Below are positions 35,264-43,857 of a stretch of 64,000 bases of DNA, piece after piece. The position numbers and the translations under genes are program-made. Position 1 is the stretch's first letter. Each line of letters begins with the position of its first letter. The DNA comes from Streptomyces sp. HD (lineage in GTDB: Bacteria; Actinomycetota; Actinomycetes; Streptomycetales; Streptomycetaceae), in the NCBI RefSeq assembly GCF_028369295.1, contig NZ_JAQMYP010000039.1, positions 1-64,000 on the forward strand, read 5' to 3'. Below the pieces are notes generated by a model, which did no database searches, was not told the DNA's origin, and worked only from the letters and a program-made list of their open reading frames with translations.

Positions 35264-37111
35264 TCACAGCATCAGCACGGGGCGGTAGATGTCGAGCCAG
35301 GTGCGCAGGTCGAGGAATTTCTCCAGCGCCGCTCGGTGCCCGTGCGGGTTCGGGTGGTCTGCGGGGTCCGCCGATGCCGCTTTCATCGCTGCGGTCTTGT
35401 CGAACAAGGCGAAGACGTCGTGGCCGGGGTGGTGGGTCAGGACTTGGCGGATCTGGTCTTGGAGCGAGCGGACATAGCCCAGGTCCCGGGTCATCGGATA
35501 GGGGTTCTTGAGCCGTCCGAAAACGGTGTCGGGAATGACCGGGCGCGCGGCGGCCCGCAGGACGCTCTTCTCCCGGCCGTCAGCGACATGGAAGGACCAG
35601 GGGATGTTGAACGCGTACTCGGCGATGCGGTGATCGCAGAACGGCACGCGCACCTCCAGCCCGACCGCCATGCTGAGCCGGTCCTTGCGTTCCAGCATGC
35701 CCGCGAGGCTGCGCGTCATATGGAGGTGGAGAAGTTCGCGTGAGCGGCGTTGTGCCGCGTCTTCGCCGTCGAGCGACGGGGTCTCGGCGACCGCTTCGCG
35801 GTAGCGCCCGGTGGCGTGTCCGGGCAGGTCAAGTGCCGTCGACAAATCCTGGGGAAGGAAGGCGCGTTCTTGGCGTACACGGCCGAGCGCCGCGATCAGC
35901 CAGGGGAATCCGGGGGCTTCGCGCAGCGCGGCATCGTGGAACCACCAGTAGCCGCCGAACATCTCGTCGGCGCCTTCTCCCGACAGGGCGACGGTGCCGT
36001 GGTCGCGGATCGCGGTGAACAGCCGGAGCAGGGAATGGTCCATGTCGCCGCGCCCGACGGGCAGATCGCGCGCCCTGACGGCGGCGTGGCGCAGGCCGGG
36101 GTCGGCAAGGCCGGCGCCGTCCAGCACCAGATCGGTGTGATCGGTGCCGAGGAATGCGGCGACCGCACGGACGTAGGGTGCGTCGGGGCTGACATTGTGG
36201 GCGTCGGGAGTGAACCGGTCGGCGTGTCCGAGGAAGTCCACGGAGAAGGTGCGCAGGCGCTGTCCGTGCGCGTCGAGTTCGCCGGCGCCGAATCCGGCGA
36301 TCGCGCTGGAGTCGAGTCCGCCGGACAGCAGCAGGCATCGCGGGACGTCCGCGACGAGCTGTTCGCGAACCGTGCCGCTGAGGAGTTGACGTGTGTGTGC
36401 GTGGGTGGTGGCGAGATCGTCCGTGTGCGGGCGGGCGGTGAGCCGCCAGTAAGGGGCTTCCCGCACCCCGCCACGCTCGACGGTGACCAGGGATCCCGGG
36501 TGAACCTCCCGCATCCCCCGCCAGATCGCGACGCCAGGTGTCTTGACGCCCAGCATGATCTCCCGCAGTCCGTCGTGGTCGACCGCTGCCTCGACCCGGG
36601 GATGGGCGAGGATGGCCTTGGGCTCCGAGCCGAACAGAACGCCGTCGGCGGTGGGGTGGTAGTAGAGCGGTTTGACTCCCAGCCTGTCGCGCACCATCAG
36701 CAGCCGGTCGCGACGGCCGTCCCAGATGGCGAAGGCGTACATCCCCACCAGGTGGTCGACGAGCCGGTCGCCCCACTCAAGATAGGCGCGGAGCACAACC
36801 TCGGTGTCACTGGACGTACGGAAGCGGTGGCCGCGCCCGCGCAGGTGACGGCGCAGGGCGACGAAGTTGTACGCCTCGCCGCTGTACGTCATGACAACGG
36901 GGCCGTCCGCCGTCTCCTCGGTCATGGGCTGGGCGCCGCCGTCGAGGTCGATGACGGCCAGGCGCCGGTGTCCGAGGGCGGCGTGCCGGCTGATCCAAAC
37001 TCCCGATGCGTCCGGGCCCCGGGCGGCCATGGACCGGGTCATGGCGTCGACGGCTTCCTGGTGATGTGTGAGGTCGGTGTCGAAGGCGATCCAGCCTGTG
37101 ATGCCACACAT
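35264..37111 (-). CDS. asnB: Asparagine synthase (glutamine-hydrolysing)-like amidotransferase
   Basis: A 615-residue class II glutamine amidotransferase. It begins MCGITGWIAF, so the N-terminal Cys nucleophile for glutaminase activity is present, and the synthetase half has the PP-loop SGGLDSSAI near residue 260. The start is ATG 37111, not the longer frame, because processing to Cys requires it. Family members convert Asp to Asn, and cluster copies often amidate other carboxylates. It is the distal gene of the leftward operon, 73 bases after PanD. Cluster role: either amino acid supply or formation of a primary amide in the product. Beta-lactam synthetases usually lack this Cys, so that role is less likely. 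Confidence 0.9.
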   Translation of the reverse strand: MCGITGWIAFDTDLTHHQEAVDAMTRSMAARGPDASGVWISRHAALGHRRLAVIDLDGGAQPMTEETADGPVVMTYSGEAYNFVALRRHLRGRGHRFRTSSDTEVVLRAYLEWGDRLVDHLVGMYAFAIWDGRRDRLLMVRDRLGVKPLYYHPTADGVLFGSEPKAILAHPRVEAAVDHDGLREIMLGVKTPGVAIWRGMREVHPGSLVTVERGGVREAPYWRLTARPHTDDLATTHAHTRQLLSGTVREQLVADVPRCLLLSGGLDSSAIAGFGAGELDAHGQRLRTFSVDFLGHADRFTPDAHNVSPDAPYVRAVAAFLGTDHTDLVLDGAGLADPGLRHAAVRARDLPVGRGDMDHSLLRLFTAIRDHGTVALSGEGADEMFGGYWWFHDAALREAPGFPWLIAALGRVRQERAFLPQDLSTALDLPGHATGRYREAVAETPSLDGEDAAQRRSRELLHLHMTRSLAGMLERKDRLSMAVGLEVRVPFCDHRIAEYAFNIPWSFHVADGREKSVLRAAARPVIPDTVFGRLKNPYPMTRDLGYVRSLQDQIRQVLTHHPGHDVFALFDKTAAMKAASADPADHPNPHGHRAALEKFLDLRTWLDIYRPVLML

Positions 37112-37184
37112 GCCTACTCCGTAAGGTGCTGGGGCGGCTCGGCTGGTCCGGATTGGCCGGCGCCAGCCGTTGGCCGGGCCGGAT

Positions 37185-37607
37185 TCAGTCGACGTGGATG
37201 TGGTCGCCGCGCTCGGTGGTGCCGTCGGGCGTGCTCTCGGCCGGGTCTGATCCCAGAGAGACGATCTTGTTGCTGCCGTCCACATGAACGACCTTGGGGA
37301 CGAGCCCGGATGCGTCGGAGTCCCAGATGTGTGCGTAGGAGATGACGATGACGGTGTCGCCGGGATTGATCAGCCGGGCCGCGGCACCGTTGATGCCGAC
37401 CACGCCGGTGCCTCGGGGTCCTTCGATGAGGTAGGTGGACAGGCGGTTGCCGTTGTTGATGTCGACGATGTCGACCTTCTCCCCCGGCAGCAGCCCTGCT
37501 GCGTCCATCAGGTCGGCGTCCAGGGTCAGTGATCCGACGTAGTGCAGATCGGCCTGGGTCACGGTGGCGCGGTGGATCTTGGACTTGAACATGGTGCGGT
37601 AGTACAT
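37185..37607 (-). CDS. panD: Aspartate 1-decarboxylase (PanD)
   Basis: A 140-residue pyruvoyl enzyme. The self-cleavage site is Gly25-Ser26 in HYVGSLTLDAD, followed by DINNGNRLSTYLIEG and the RGTGVVGINGAAARL segment. Cleavage makes the pyruvoyl group that decarboxylates L-aspartate to beta-alanine. A GGAGGGCG site precedes the ATG. It is normally a pantothenate gene, but here it lies alone, without panB or panC, between aldehyde dehydrogenase and AsnB genes of the leftward operon. That suggests a dedicated beta-alanine supply, either for 4'-phosphopantetheine demand or as a building block. Confidence 0.95.
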   Translation of the reverse strand: MYYRTMFKSKIHRATVTQADLHYVGSLTLDADLMDAAGLLPGEKVDIVDINNGNRLSTYLIEGPRGTGVVGINGAAARLINPGDTVIVISYAHIWDSDASGLVPKVVHVDGSNKIVSLGSDPAESTPDGTTERGDHIHVD

Positions 37608-37688
37608 GGTTCGCCCTCCATGGGTGCTTGTGCGGATTCGGGGATACGGGAAGGTGAGGCCGGCGGTCGGGCACGGGGTGCGGGAGGG

Positions 37689-39107
37689 TCAGGTCTGGAT
37701 GGCCTTGGTCTCCAGGAACTCCTCCAGACCCGTCCGGCCTCCTTCGCGGCCGTTGCCCGACTGCTTGTAGCCGCCGAACGGCGCGTTGGGGTCGAAGCGC
37801 GCGCCATTGATCTGAACCTGTCCGGCCCGGAGCTTGCGGGCCACGTCCAGCGCGCGGTCCTCGTCGGCCGACCACACCGCGGCGGCCAGGCCGTAGACGG
37901 TGTCGTTGGCGATGCGGACGGCTTCGTCCTCGCTGTCGTAGCTCTCGATGACGAGGACCGGGCCGAACACCTCATCGTGGTGAATGGCCATGTCGCGGGT
38001 GACCTGGGAGAGCACGGTGGGGCGGACGAAGTACCCCCGGCCGGGTTCCGGCGGCGGCGCCGCACCACCGGTGACGAGCTTCGCTCCGCTCACCAGGGCG
38101 TTGCCGATGTGGTGTCGTACCCGGTCTCGTTGGGCGGCGGAGACCAGCGGCCCCAGTCGGGTGTGTTCGCAGGCGGGGTTCGCGGGCGTCCAGGACGGGG
38201 CGGCGGCGCGAGCCAGTTCCTCGGTTTCGCGGAGCTTGGCCCGCGGCACGATCAGGCGGGTGAGGGCGGAGCAGGTCTGCCCGTTGTTGAGGTACGCCGC
38301 CGCCATCACCGCGGGGACGACCAGGGCGGGGTCGGCGTCCGGCAGCATCACCGCAGGGCTCTTGCCGCCCAGTTCCAACATCACCTTCTTCACGCTGTCG
38401 GCGGCGAGGGAGCCGACCCTGCGGCCGGCCGCCGTGGAGCCGGTGAAGGAGACCACGTCGACTCCCGGGTGCGTGACGAGAGCTTCCCCGAGGGTGGGGC
38501 CGGTGCCGCTGACGAGGTTGAAGACTCCCGGCGGCAGCCCGACGGAATCGATGATGTCGGTCAGTTCCCAGACGCTGAGCGGCGCGAGTTCGCTGGGCTT
38601 GAGGACAACGGTGTTCCCGGCGGCCAGCGCGTAGGCAACCTTGGCGGCCACCTGGTGCACGGGGTAGTTCCACGGTGTGATCGCCGCGACCACTCCGTAG
38701 GGCTCCCGCACGACCAGCGACGGGCCTCGGCGTTGTTCGAAGCCGTATGCACCGGCCGTCCGCGCTGCCTGCAGAAAGCTGTTGATGGGCAGCGGGACCT
38801 GTACGGCCCGGGAGAACGCCAGTGGGCTTCCGACCTCGCGGGTGATCAGCTGGGCCAAGTCGCCTGCACGGCGCCCCAGTTCCGCGGCGATGGCGTCCAG
38901 GTAGCCGGTGCGCTCGGCCACCGGGGTACGTGACCATGCGGGGAAGGCGGCGCGTGCCGCGCCGACGGCGTCGTCGGCGTCCTGCGCCGTACCGTCCGGT
39001 ACCAGCGCCAGCGGCTGCTCCGTCGTGGGGTCCAGGACGGTGAGCGTCGAGGTGCTGTGCGACGGCTTCCATGAGCCGTCGATGTAGATGTGGTCGTATG
39101 CAGGCAC
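37689..39107 (-). CDS. NAD(P)-dependent aldehyde dehydrogenase
   Basis: A 472-residue ALDH with the full motif set: ITPWNYPVHQVAAKVAYALAA (cofactor site), FTGSTAAGR, Glu245 in MLELGGKSP, catalytic Cys279 in NNGQTCSAL, and the EVFGPVLVI and PFGGYKQSGNGREGG ends. It oxidises an aldehyde to the acid. As the megasynthase appears to release an aldehyde, this enzyme is a candidate for its further oxidation, or it may act on a side-chain or semialdehyde intermediate; this is inference. It lies 81 bases before PanD and starts ten bases after the esterase gene stop, in one operon. Confidence 0.93.
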   Translation of the reverse strand: MPAYDHIYIDGSWKPSHSTSTLTVLDPTTEQPLALVPDGTAQDADDAVGAARAAFPAWSRTPVAERTGYLDAIAAELGRRAGDLAQLITREVGSPLAFSRAVQVPLPINSFLQAARTAGAYGFEQRRGPSLVVREPYGVVAAITPWNYPVHQVAAKVAYALAAGNTVVLKPSELAPLSVWELTDIIDSVGLPPGVFNLVSGTGPTLGEALVTHPGVDVVSFTGSTAAGRRVGSLAADSVKKVMLELGGKSPAVMLPDADPALVVPAVMAAAYLNNGQTCSALTRLIVPRAKLRETEELARAAAPSWTPANPACEHTRLGPLVSAAQRDRVRHHIGNALVSGAKLVTGGAAPPPEPGRGYFVRPTVLSQVTRDMAIHHDEVFGPVLVIESYDSEDEAVRIANDTVYGLAAAVWSADEDRALDVARKLRAGQVQINGARFDPNAPFGGYKQSGNGREGGRTGLEEFLETKAIQT

Positions 39108-39116
39108 ATGAGCTCC

Positions 39117-40082
39117 TTAGCGTGCACGGGGTCGCGGTGGCCGCGGTGTGCCGAAGTGGCCGCGCAGCGTGTGGGCGATGTGGTCTCTCGCGTGACGCGC
39201 GGCGGTCAGTCCCGGGAGCAGGAAGAAGACGTGCAGCGCGCCGTCATGGCGTCGGACGGCGGCGGGTACGCCGTCGGCCTGCAGACGTCGGCCGTACTCC
39301 TCGGCTTCGTCTCTGAGCGGATCGCACTCGGCGGTGAGAATCAGCGCGGGCGGCAGACCTTTGTGGTCCGTGGCGAGCAGCGGGGAGGCGTACGGGTGGG
39401 CCGCCTTTCCCGGCGAGGGGAGGTAGAGGTCCCAGAAGTGGAGCATGGCGGTCCGGGTGTTGAGGTAGCCCGAGGCGTACTGCCGGTAGGAGTCGAACGG
39501 GGAGTTCTCGGCGGGCGCGAGGACGGGGCAGATGAGTATCTGCAGGTCGATCTGCGGCCCACCGCGGTCCTTGGCCATCAGGCAGGCGGCAGCGGCCAGA
39601 TTGCCGCCCGCGCTCTCCCCGGCGACCACCAGCCTCCCGGCATCGGCGCCGAACTCCTCCGCCCGCGCGGCCAGGGCGCCGACGGCCGCATGGGCGTCTT
39701 CGGTGGGCCCGGGGAACCGGGTCTCCGGGGCCCGCCGGTACTCGACGCTCGCCACGACGGCGCCGCTGGCGTTGGCCAGGCTCCGCAGCGGCTTGTCGAC
39801 CAGTTCGACGTCCCCGGCGATCCAGCCTCCGCCGTGGAAGAACACCAGCAGCGGGCGCGGACCGGGGCGTCGGGCAGGCCGGTAGACGCGGACGGGCAGC
39901 AGGCCGGCCGGGCCGGGAACGCAGGTCTCGGTGATCGCTTCCACCGGTTCGGCGGGGCCCTGGGCCTGCCGTAGACCGTTCATCAGCTCGCGAGCTGTGG
40001 GGACGCCCACCTGGTCGAGGGGCGGCATGCGCTGCTCTTCCAGGCGGTCGAGGAAGGCGGCGGCTTCCGGGTGCAACGACAC
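39117..40082 (-). CDS. Alpha/beta hydrolase (hormone-sensitive lipase family)
   Basis: A 321-residue esterase with the HSL oxyanion motif FFHGGGW, the nucleophile elbow GESAGGN, the acid in ECDPLRDEAE and the His in LHVFFLLPG. The length is normal for the family and no signal peptide is present, so it is cytoplasmic. It lies in the leftward operon between a Baeyer-Villiger-type monooxygenase (82 bases upstream) and an aldehyde dehydrogenase. Hydrolysis of the ester made by a Baeyer-Villiger oxidation is a natural two-step use of this pair, but that is inference. Confidence 0.92.
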   Translation of the reverse strand: MSLHPEAAAFLDRLEEQRMPPLDQVGVPTARELMNGLRQAQGPAEPVEAITETCVPGPAGLLPVRVYRPARRPGPRPLLVFFHGGGWIAGDVELVDKPLRSLANASGAVVASVEYRRAPETRFPGPTEDAHAAVGALAARAEEFGADAGRLVVAGESAGGNLAAAACLMAKDRGGPQIDLQILICPVLAPAENSPFDSYRQYASGYLNTRTAMLHFWDLYLPSPGKAAHPYASPLLATDHKGLPPALILTAECDPLRDEAEEYGRRLQADGVPAAVRRHDGALHVFFLLPGLTAARHARDHIAHTLRGHFGTPRPPRPRAR

Positions 40083-40163
40083 GGCAACTCCTTTGGGACA
40101 GCTGGGATTTCGGGGCCGGCGGAATGCTGGGACAGCGGAATCCGGGTGCGGCGGACGGCCGCG

Positions 40164-41660
40164 TCACGGTGGGGTGCCGGGGGTGTGTCCTTGGCTGTCG
40201 GGCCGGTAATGGGCCAGGTTCAGCCGCCGGGTCCGGCGGCGGTACTCGGCGGTCTGGCCCGGCCAGTTGGTGGTGACGTAGCGGTTGGCTCCCCGGTACC
40301 AGTTGCGGCACGTCGACCAGACGGTGCCCTGGACCCGTCGGCGCATCTCCGCGGTGAAGGCCTCCTCGGCCGGAGGCCGTACGTCGAGGATCCGCCGGCT
40401 TCCGCTGGTGAGGATCCGCACGGCGTCGAGGACGTAGCGGATCTGGCTCTCGACCATGTAGATGACCGATCCGGCGCCGACGTTGGTGTGCGGTCCGTAG
40501 AGCAGGAACATGTTGGGGAAGCCGGGGACGGTCATCCCGAGGTAGGCGCGTGCGCCCTCGCGCCAGGTGTCGGCCAGCTTCCGGCCGCCGCTTCCGGTGA
40601 TGTGGAGGGAGGTGAGGAAGTCGGTGGCGGTGAAGCCGGTCGCGTAGATGATGGTGTCGACGCGGTGCTCGGCGCCGTCTTCGGTGCGGATGCCGTCTTC
40701 GGTGATGTCGCGGATGGGATCGGTGACGAGCTCCACGTGGGGTTCGTTGAAGACCGGGTAGTAGTCGCTGGAGATGCCGATCCGCTTGCACCCCACTTCG
40801 TCCCGGGGTGTGAGGCGTGCCCGGACGGCGGGGTCGTCGACCTGTCGCTCCAGTTGCGCGGTGCAGCCGTAGGACGACAGGCGCATGATCGGCCGGCGGC
40901 GGGTCAGGCCGGGCACGGTCAGCTCGTTGAAGAGCCACCACCCCAGGCGTGCCGCCTTGTGGGCGAGCCGTCGGCGGATGCCCTTGCGCGGGGGGTAGAT
41001 CCGGTCCCAGCGGGGCACTATCCAGGGTGCCGATCGTTGAAAGACCGTCAGATGTGCGGCCTTCTTTGCAGCTTGGGGCACGATCTGGATGGCGCTTGCG
41101 CCCGTTCCGACAACCGCGACTCTGCGGTTGCTCAGGTCATGGGTGTGGTGCCAGCGCGAGGAGTGAAAGGCGTGCCCCTTGAAGCGGTCGGCGCCGGGTA
41201 TCTCGGGGTAGGAGGGGCGGCTGAGCTGGCCACAGGCCGGTACCAGGACGTCCGCCTCCAGAGTTTCACCCGACTGTGTGTGCAACCGCCAGCGTCCGGC
41301 GAGCTCGTCGAAGTGCGCGGCGCGGATTTCGGTACGCAGCCGCAGATGCCCGTGCAGCTGGTGCCGGTCCGTGCAGCGGCGCAGGTAGTCGAGGATCTCC
41401 TGCTGCCCGGCGTAGCGCTGTGACCAGTCATGCGGTGCGAACGAGTAGGAGTACAAGGGGGCGGGGATGTCGCAGGCCGCGCCGGGATAGGTGTTGTCCC
41501 GCCACACCCCGCCGATGTCGTCGCCCTTTTCGACGATGGTGAATTCGTGGTGCCCGGCACGCTTGAGGGACATGGCCAGGCCCAGGCCGCTCACCCCGGC
41601 GCCGATGATCACCACATGGGGGACCCGCCGGGACCGCTGTGCGGACGCCGAGTGATTCAT
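40164..41660 (-). CDS. Baeyer-Villiger-type flavin monooxygenase
   Basis: A 498-residue FAD/NADPH enzyme. It has a first Rossmann motif GAGVSGLGLA, the Baeyer-Villiger fingerprint FxGxxxHxxxW as FKGHAFHSSRW (residues about 159-169), a second Rossmann motif VVGTGASA, and the ATGF motif (IIYATGFTATDF). It starts at ATG 41660 overlapping the stop of the FAD oxidase gene by four bases, so the two are coupled. It likely inserts oxygen next to a carbonyl, or hydroxylates a nitrogen or carbon, on the cluster product or precursor. The substrate is unknown. Confidence 0.93.
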   Translation of the reverse strand: MNHSASAQRSRRVPHVVIIGAGVSGLGLAMSLKRAGHHEFTIVEKGDDIGGVWRDNTYPGAACDIPAPLYSYSFAPHDWSQRYAGQQEILDYLRRCTDRHQLHGHLRLRTEIRAAHFDELAGRWRLHTQSGETLEADVLVPACGQLSRPSYPEIPGADRFKGHAFHSSRWHHTHDLSNRRVAVVGTGASAIQIVPQAAKKAAHLTVFQRSAPWIVPRWDRIYPPRKGIRRRLAHKAARLGWWLFNELTVPGLTRRRPIMRLSSYGCTAQLERQVDDPAVRARLTPRDEVGCKRIGISSDYYPVFNEPHVELVTDPIRDITEDGIRTEDGAEHRVDTIIYATGFTATDFLTSLHITGSGGRKLADTWREGARAYLGMTVPGFPNMFLLYGPHTNVGAGSVIYMVESQIRYVLDAVRILTSGSRRILDVRPPAEEAFTAEMRRRVQGTVWSTCRNWYRGANRYVTTNWPGQTAEYRRRTRRLNLAHYRPDSQGHTPGTPP

Positions 41661-43057
41661 GACCCGGACTCGCGGGCCGCCGGGGGGATGTTGTGGTTGA
41701 ACCGCAGCACGTTGTCCGGGTCGTATTCGGCCTTCACCTCGGCGAGGCGCGCCAGACGGTGCTCGTTCCAGAACGCTCGGACGCGGTCGGTCTCGTCGTC
41801 TTCGGAGGTGGTGTTCAGGTAGGTGTTTCCACAACCGAATCGCTTGAGCAGTCTGCCGGTCTGCTTCACCCAGGCGCGGCACCGGTCGGAATCGGCTTCG
41901 TCCTTCCACTGGCAGATCACATGGATCAGCCAGCTGTCCTCGCGGTGTGCGAAAGCGGTGGCGTCGGGCGGGACTTCGGTGGCCGCCGTGTCGAAGGGGT
42001 GGACATTGATGGTGGTGAGCGACGAGGGGAGGTCGCTGCCCATGGCGGCGAGGGCGGCGATCTGCTCGGACCCGAGGCTGGGTACGAATTCGCTGGTCCA
42101 GTAATGGAGATTGCCGGCCGGCGTGAACGTATCGAGCATCGACTGCACCGCTACCAGCGGCATCGGGCCCACGCTGTCGTACAGCGGGTTCCCGAAGTCA
42201 CGCAGCGGCTGTACGGCCTCCCACGCGTCTTCCATCGGTCCGAAATAGCGGACGAAGAGCGTCACCAGCGGCATTCCCCAGAATTCCGCCGGGACGAAAC
42301 CCGCCTCCGGGGCGTGGATGAACAGGGCGTCGGCACTCAGGTGTGCCGGACTGGTGGCGCTGAAGTCCCGCAGGAACTCCAGAACCTGCGGGGCCTCTTC
42401 GACCGGGTGTGCCAGGAATCCGGCGAGCATCATCGGCCCGACGGGGTGTGCACGGAACTCGAAGGAGGTGACCACGCCGAAATTGCCGCCGCCCCCACGC
42501 AGCGCCCAGAAGAGCTCCGGACGGCGGTCGGCGCTCGCCGTGACCAGTTCGCCGTCCACCGTGACCATGTCGGCGGAGAGGAGATTGTCGCAGGTCAGAC
42601 CGTACTTGTGGAGCATCATGCCCACGCCGCCGTTCAGGGTGAGCCCAGCGATGCCGGTCTCGGACATCTGGCCGGTGGGAATCGCGAGACCATGCAGCTG
42701 CGTCTCGCGGTCGACGTCCCCCAGCAGGGCACCGCCCTGCACCCGGACCGTGCGGTTCACCGGGTCGACGTGAACGCCCCGCATCGGGGACAGGTCGATG
42801 ACGATGCCGTCGTCGCAGGTGCCGTGGCCGGCGACGCTGTGGCCGCCGCCACGGACGGCGATCGGCAGTCCTTCTTCTCGGGCGAAGCGGACCGCGTTGA
42901 CCACGTCCGCGGTTCCCAGGCATCTGGCGATGACCGCGGGCCGCTTGTCGATCATGGCGTTGTAGACGCGGCGGGCGGTGTCGTATCCGGCGTCCTGCGG
43001 CCCCAGCACCTCGCCGAGAAGCAGCCCGCGCAAGCGGTCCAACACATCATCCTTCAT
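41657..43057 (-). CDS. FAD-dependent oxidoreductase (berberine bridge enzyme family)
   Basis: A 466-residue FAD-linked oxidase. His73 in VRGGGHSVAG is the usual 8-alpha-histidyl FAD attachment residue. The second, cysteinyl, attachment site of bicovalent members is absent (IPTGQMSETG has no Cys), so FAD should be held by one bond. The C-terminal BBE segment YLNTTSEDDE and DPDNVLRFNHNIPP are present. There is no signal peptide. It is the second gene of the leftward operon and is translationally coupled to the monooxygenase. Likely a two-electron oxidation of an alcohol or C-C/C-N bond in tailoring. Confidence 0.92.
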   Translation of the reverse strand: MKDDVLDRLRGLLLGEVLGPQDAGYDTARRVYNAMIDKRPAVIARCLGTADVVNAVRFAREEGLPIAVRGGGHSVAGHGTCDDGIVIDLSPMRGVHVDPVNRTVRVQGGALLGDVDRETQLHGLAIPTGQMSETGIAGLTLNGGVGMMLHKYGLTCDNLLSADMVTVDGELVTASADRRPELFWALRGGGGNFGVVTSFEFRAHPVGPMMLAGFLAHPVEEAPQVLEFLRDFSATSPAHLSADALFIHAPEAGFVPAEFWGMPLVTLFVRYFGPMEDAWEAVQPLRDFGNPLYDSVGPMPLVAVQSMLDTFTPAGNLHYWTSEFVPSLGSEQIAALAAMGSDLPSSLTTINVHPFDTAATEVPPDATAFAHREDSWLIHVICQWKDEADSDRCRAWVKQTGRLLKRFGCGNTYLNTTSEDDETDRVRAFWNEHRLARLAEVKAEYDPDNVLRFNHNIPPAARESGS

Positions 43058-43118
43058 GAAATGTCTCCAGATTTTCGAGTCGTCCTGGAAATTTCTCCGG
43101 ACTGTTCCCCACGGGCCT

Positions 43119-43565
43119 TCACGCGCTTTTCCGGCGATCTTCTAGGAATTTCACGAAGGCCTGGTGCATGTCGTCCGGAATTTTGGTCAGCACGCCACGC
43201 TCGGCATCGACGAACGCATGGACCGTACGGGCCTCGGCGATGAGCCGACCGCCGTTCTTCCGGTAGATCTCGTAGTAATACGTGAGCGTCCCGGGAGTGG
43301 CTGCCCAGGTCCTGATCACCAGGTCGTCCAGGTACTTGGCGGCGCCGTGGTAGCGGACCTGAAGATCGGTGGTGGCGATCTGATACTTCCGATAGTCGGC
43401 ACCGATATCGAGCGCGAATTTCTCTCGCCCGAGATCGAACCAGGGAATGTAGCTGGCGTAGTAGGCGTGCCCCTGCACATCGCACTCCCCCCAGCGGACA
43501 CGGGCCGTGGCCTCTACGCTGACGTCGCGCATGATATTCGTCGCGGACTGCACGAGACGTGGCAT
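43119..43565 (-). CDS. Hotdog-fold acyl thioesterase (4HBT family)
   Basis: A 148-residue protein with the 4HBT signature RWGECDVQGHAYYASYIPW and DLGREKFALDIGADY, like YbgC/FadM-type acyl-CoA or acyl-ACP thioesterases. The Asp of the motif (CDVQGH) is the expected catalytic residue. The start at ATG 43565 (MPRLVQSA) is preferred because AGAGGA lies about ten bases upstream; an earlier ATG at 43592 leaves almost no leader after the predicted promoter. It is the first gene of the leftward operon and could release chains from the divergent type II ACP or hydrolyse stalled intermediates. Confidence 0.9.
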   Translation of the reverse strand: MPRLVQSATNIMRDVSVEATARVRWGECDVQGHAYYASYIPWFDLGREKFALDIGADYRKYQIATTDLQVRYHGAAKYLDDLVIRTWAATPGTLTYYYEIYRKNGGRLIAEARTVHAFVDAERGVLTKIPDDMHQAFVKFLEDRRKSA

Positions 43566-43610
43566 GATGCGTCGATCCTCTCGCGATGACATAGTGCCTG
43601 CGTTCCGGGA

Positions 43611-43639
43611 ACACTAGGAATGGACCTGAAGCGAGTCAA
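43611..43639 (-). promoter_or_regulatory. Sigma-70-type promoter of leftward tailoring operon
   Basis: On the minus strand, TTGACT (43639-43634), a 17-base spacer and TAGTGT (43616-43611). Predicted transcription start is near 43604, about 40 bases before the thioesterase ATG. Confidence 0.6.
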
Positions 43640-43651
43640 TCCGAATCGTTC

Positions 43652-43701
43652 GAATATTTCCCGGCCCTTGCAGATCTTTCTCGCCGACCCCGGAATATTT
43701 C
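43652..43701. promoter_or_regulatory. Paired GAATATTTC boxes in divergent promoter region
   Basis: GAATATTTC (GAA-TAT-TTC, inverted 3-base arms) occurs at 43652-43660 and 43693-43701, 41 bases apart, about four helical turns. These AT-rich boxes stand out in GC-rich DNA and could be operators controlling both operons. Confidence 0.45.
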
Positions 43702-43740
43702 AGTGGCGCCACAAGGACTGACATGAATCTTTCCCATGTG

Positions 43741-43769
43741 TTGACGCAGCAAGGATGCGCCTTTACGTT
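43741..43769 (+). promoter_or_regulatory. Sigma-70-type promoter of rightward acyl-synthesis operon
   Basis: TTGACG (43741-43746), a 17-base spacer and TACGTT (43764-43769). Predicted start is near 43776, about 80 bases before the first gene, which begins at 43858 after GGAGAG. Confidence 0.6.
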
Positions 43770-43857
43770 CATGCCATCCGAGGGGATTCCCGAAGGATTC
43801 CACCCATTCACCATTCCCTTTCACTGGTCTTATCGGTGAAGACGCGGAGAGCAAGCC

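Noticed and set aside
35264..37607. AsnB homologue as a beta-lactam synthetase making a beta-lactam with PanD-derived beta-alanine
   Set aside because: The N-terminal Cys of glutamine-hydrolysing enzymes is present, which beta-lactam synthetases usually lack, and no other beta-lactam genes are nearby.
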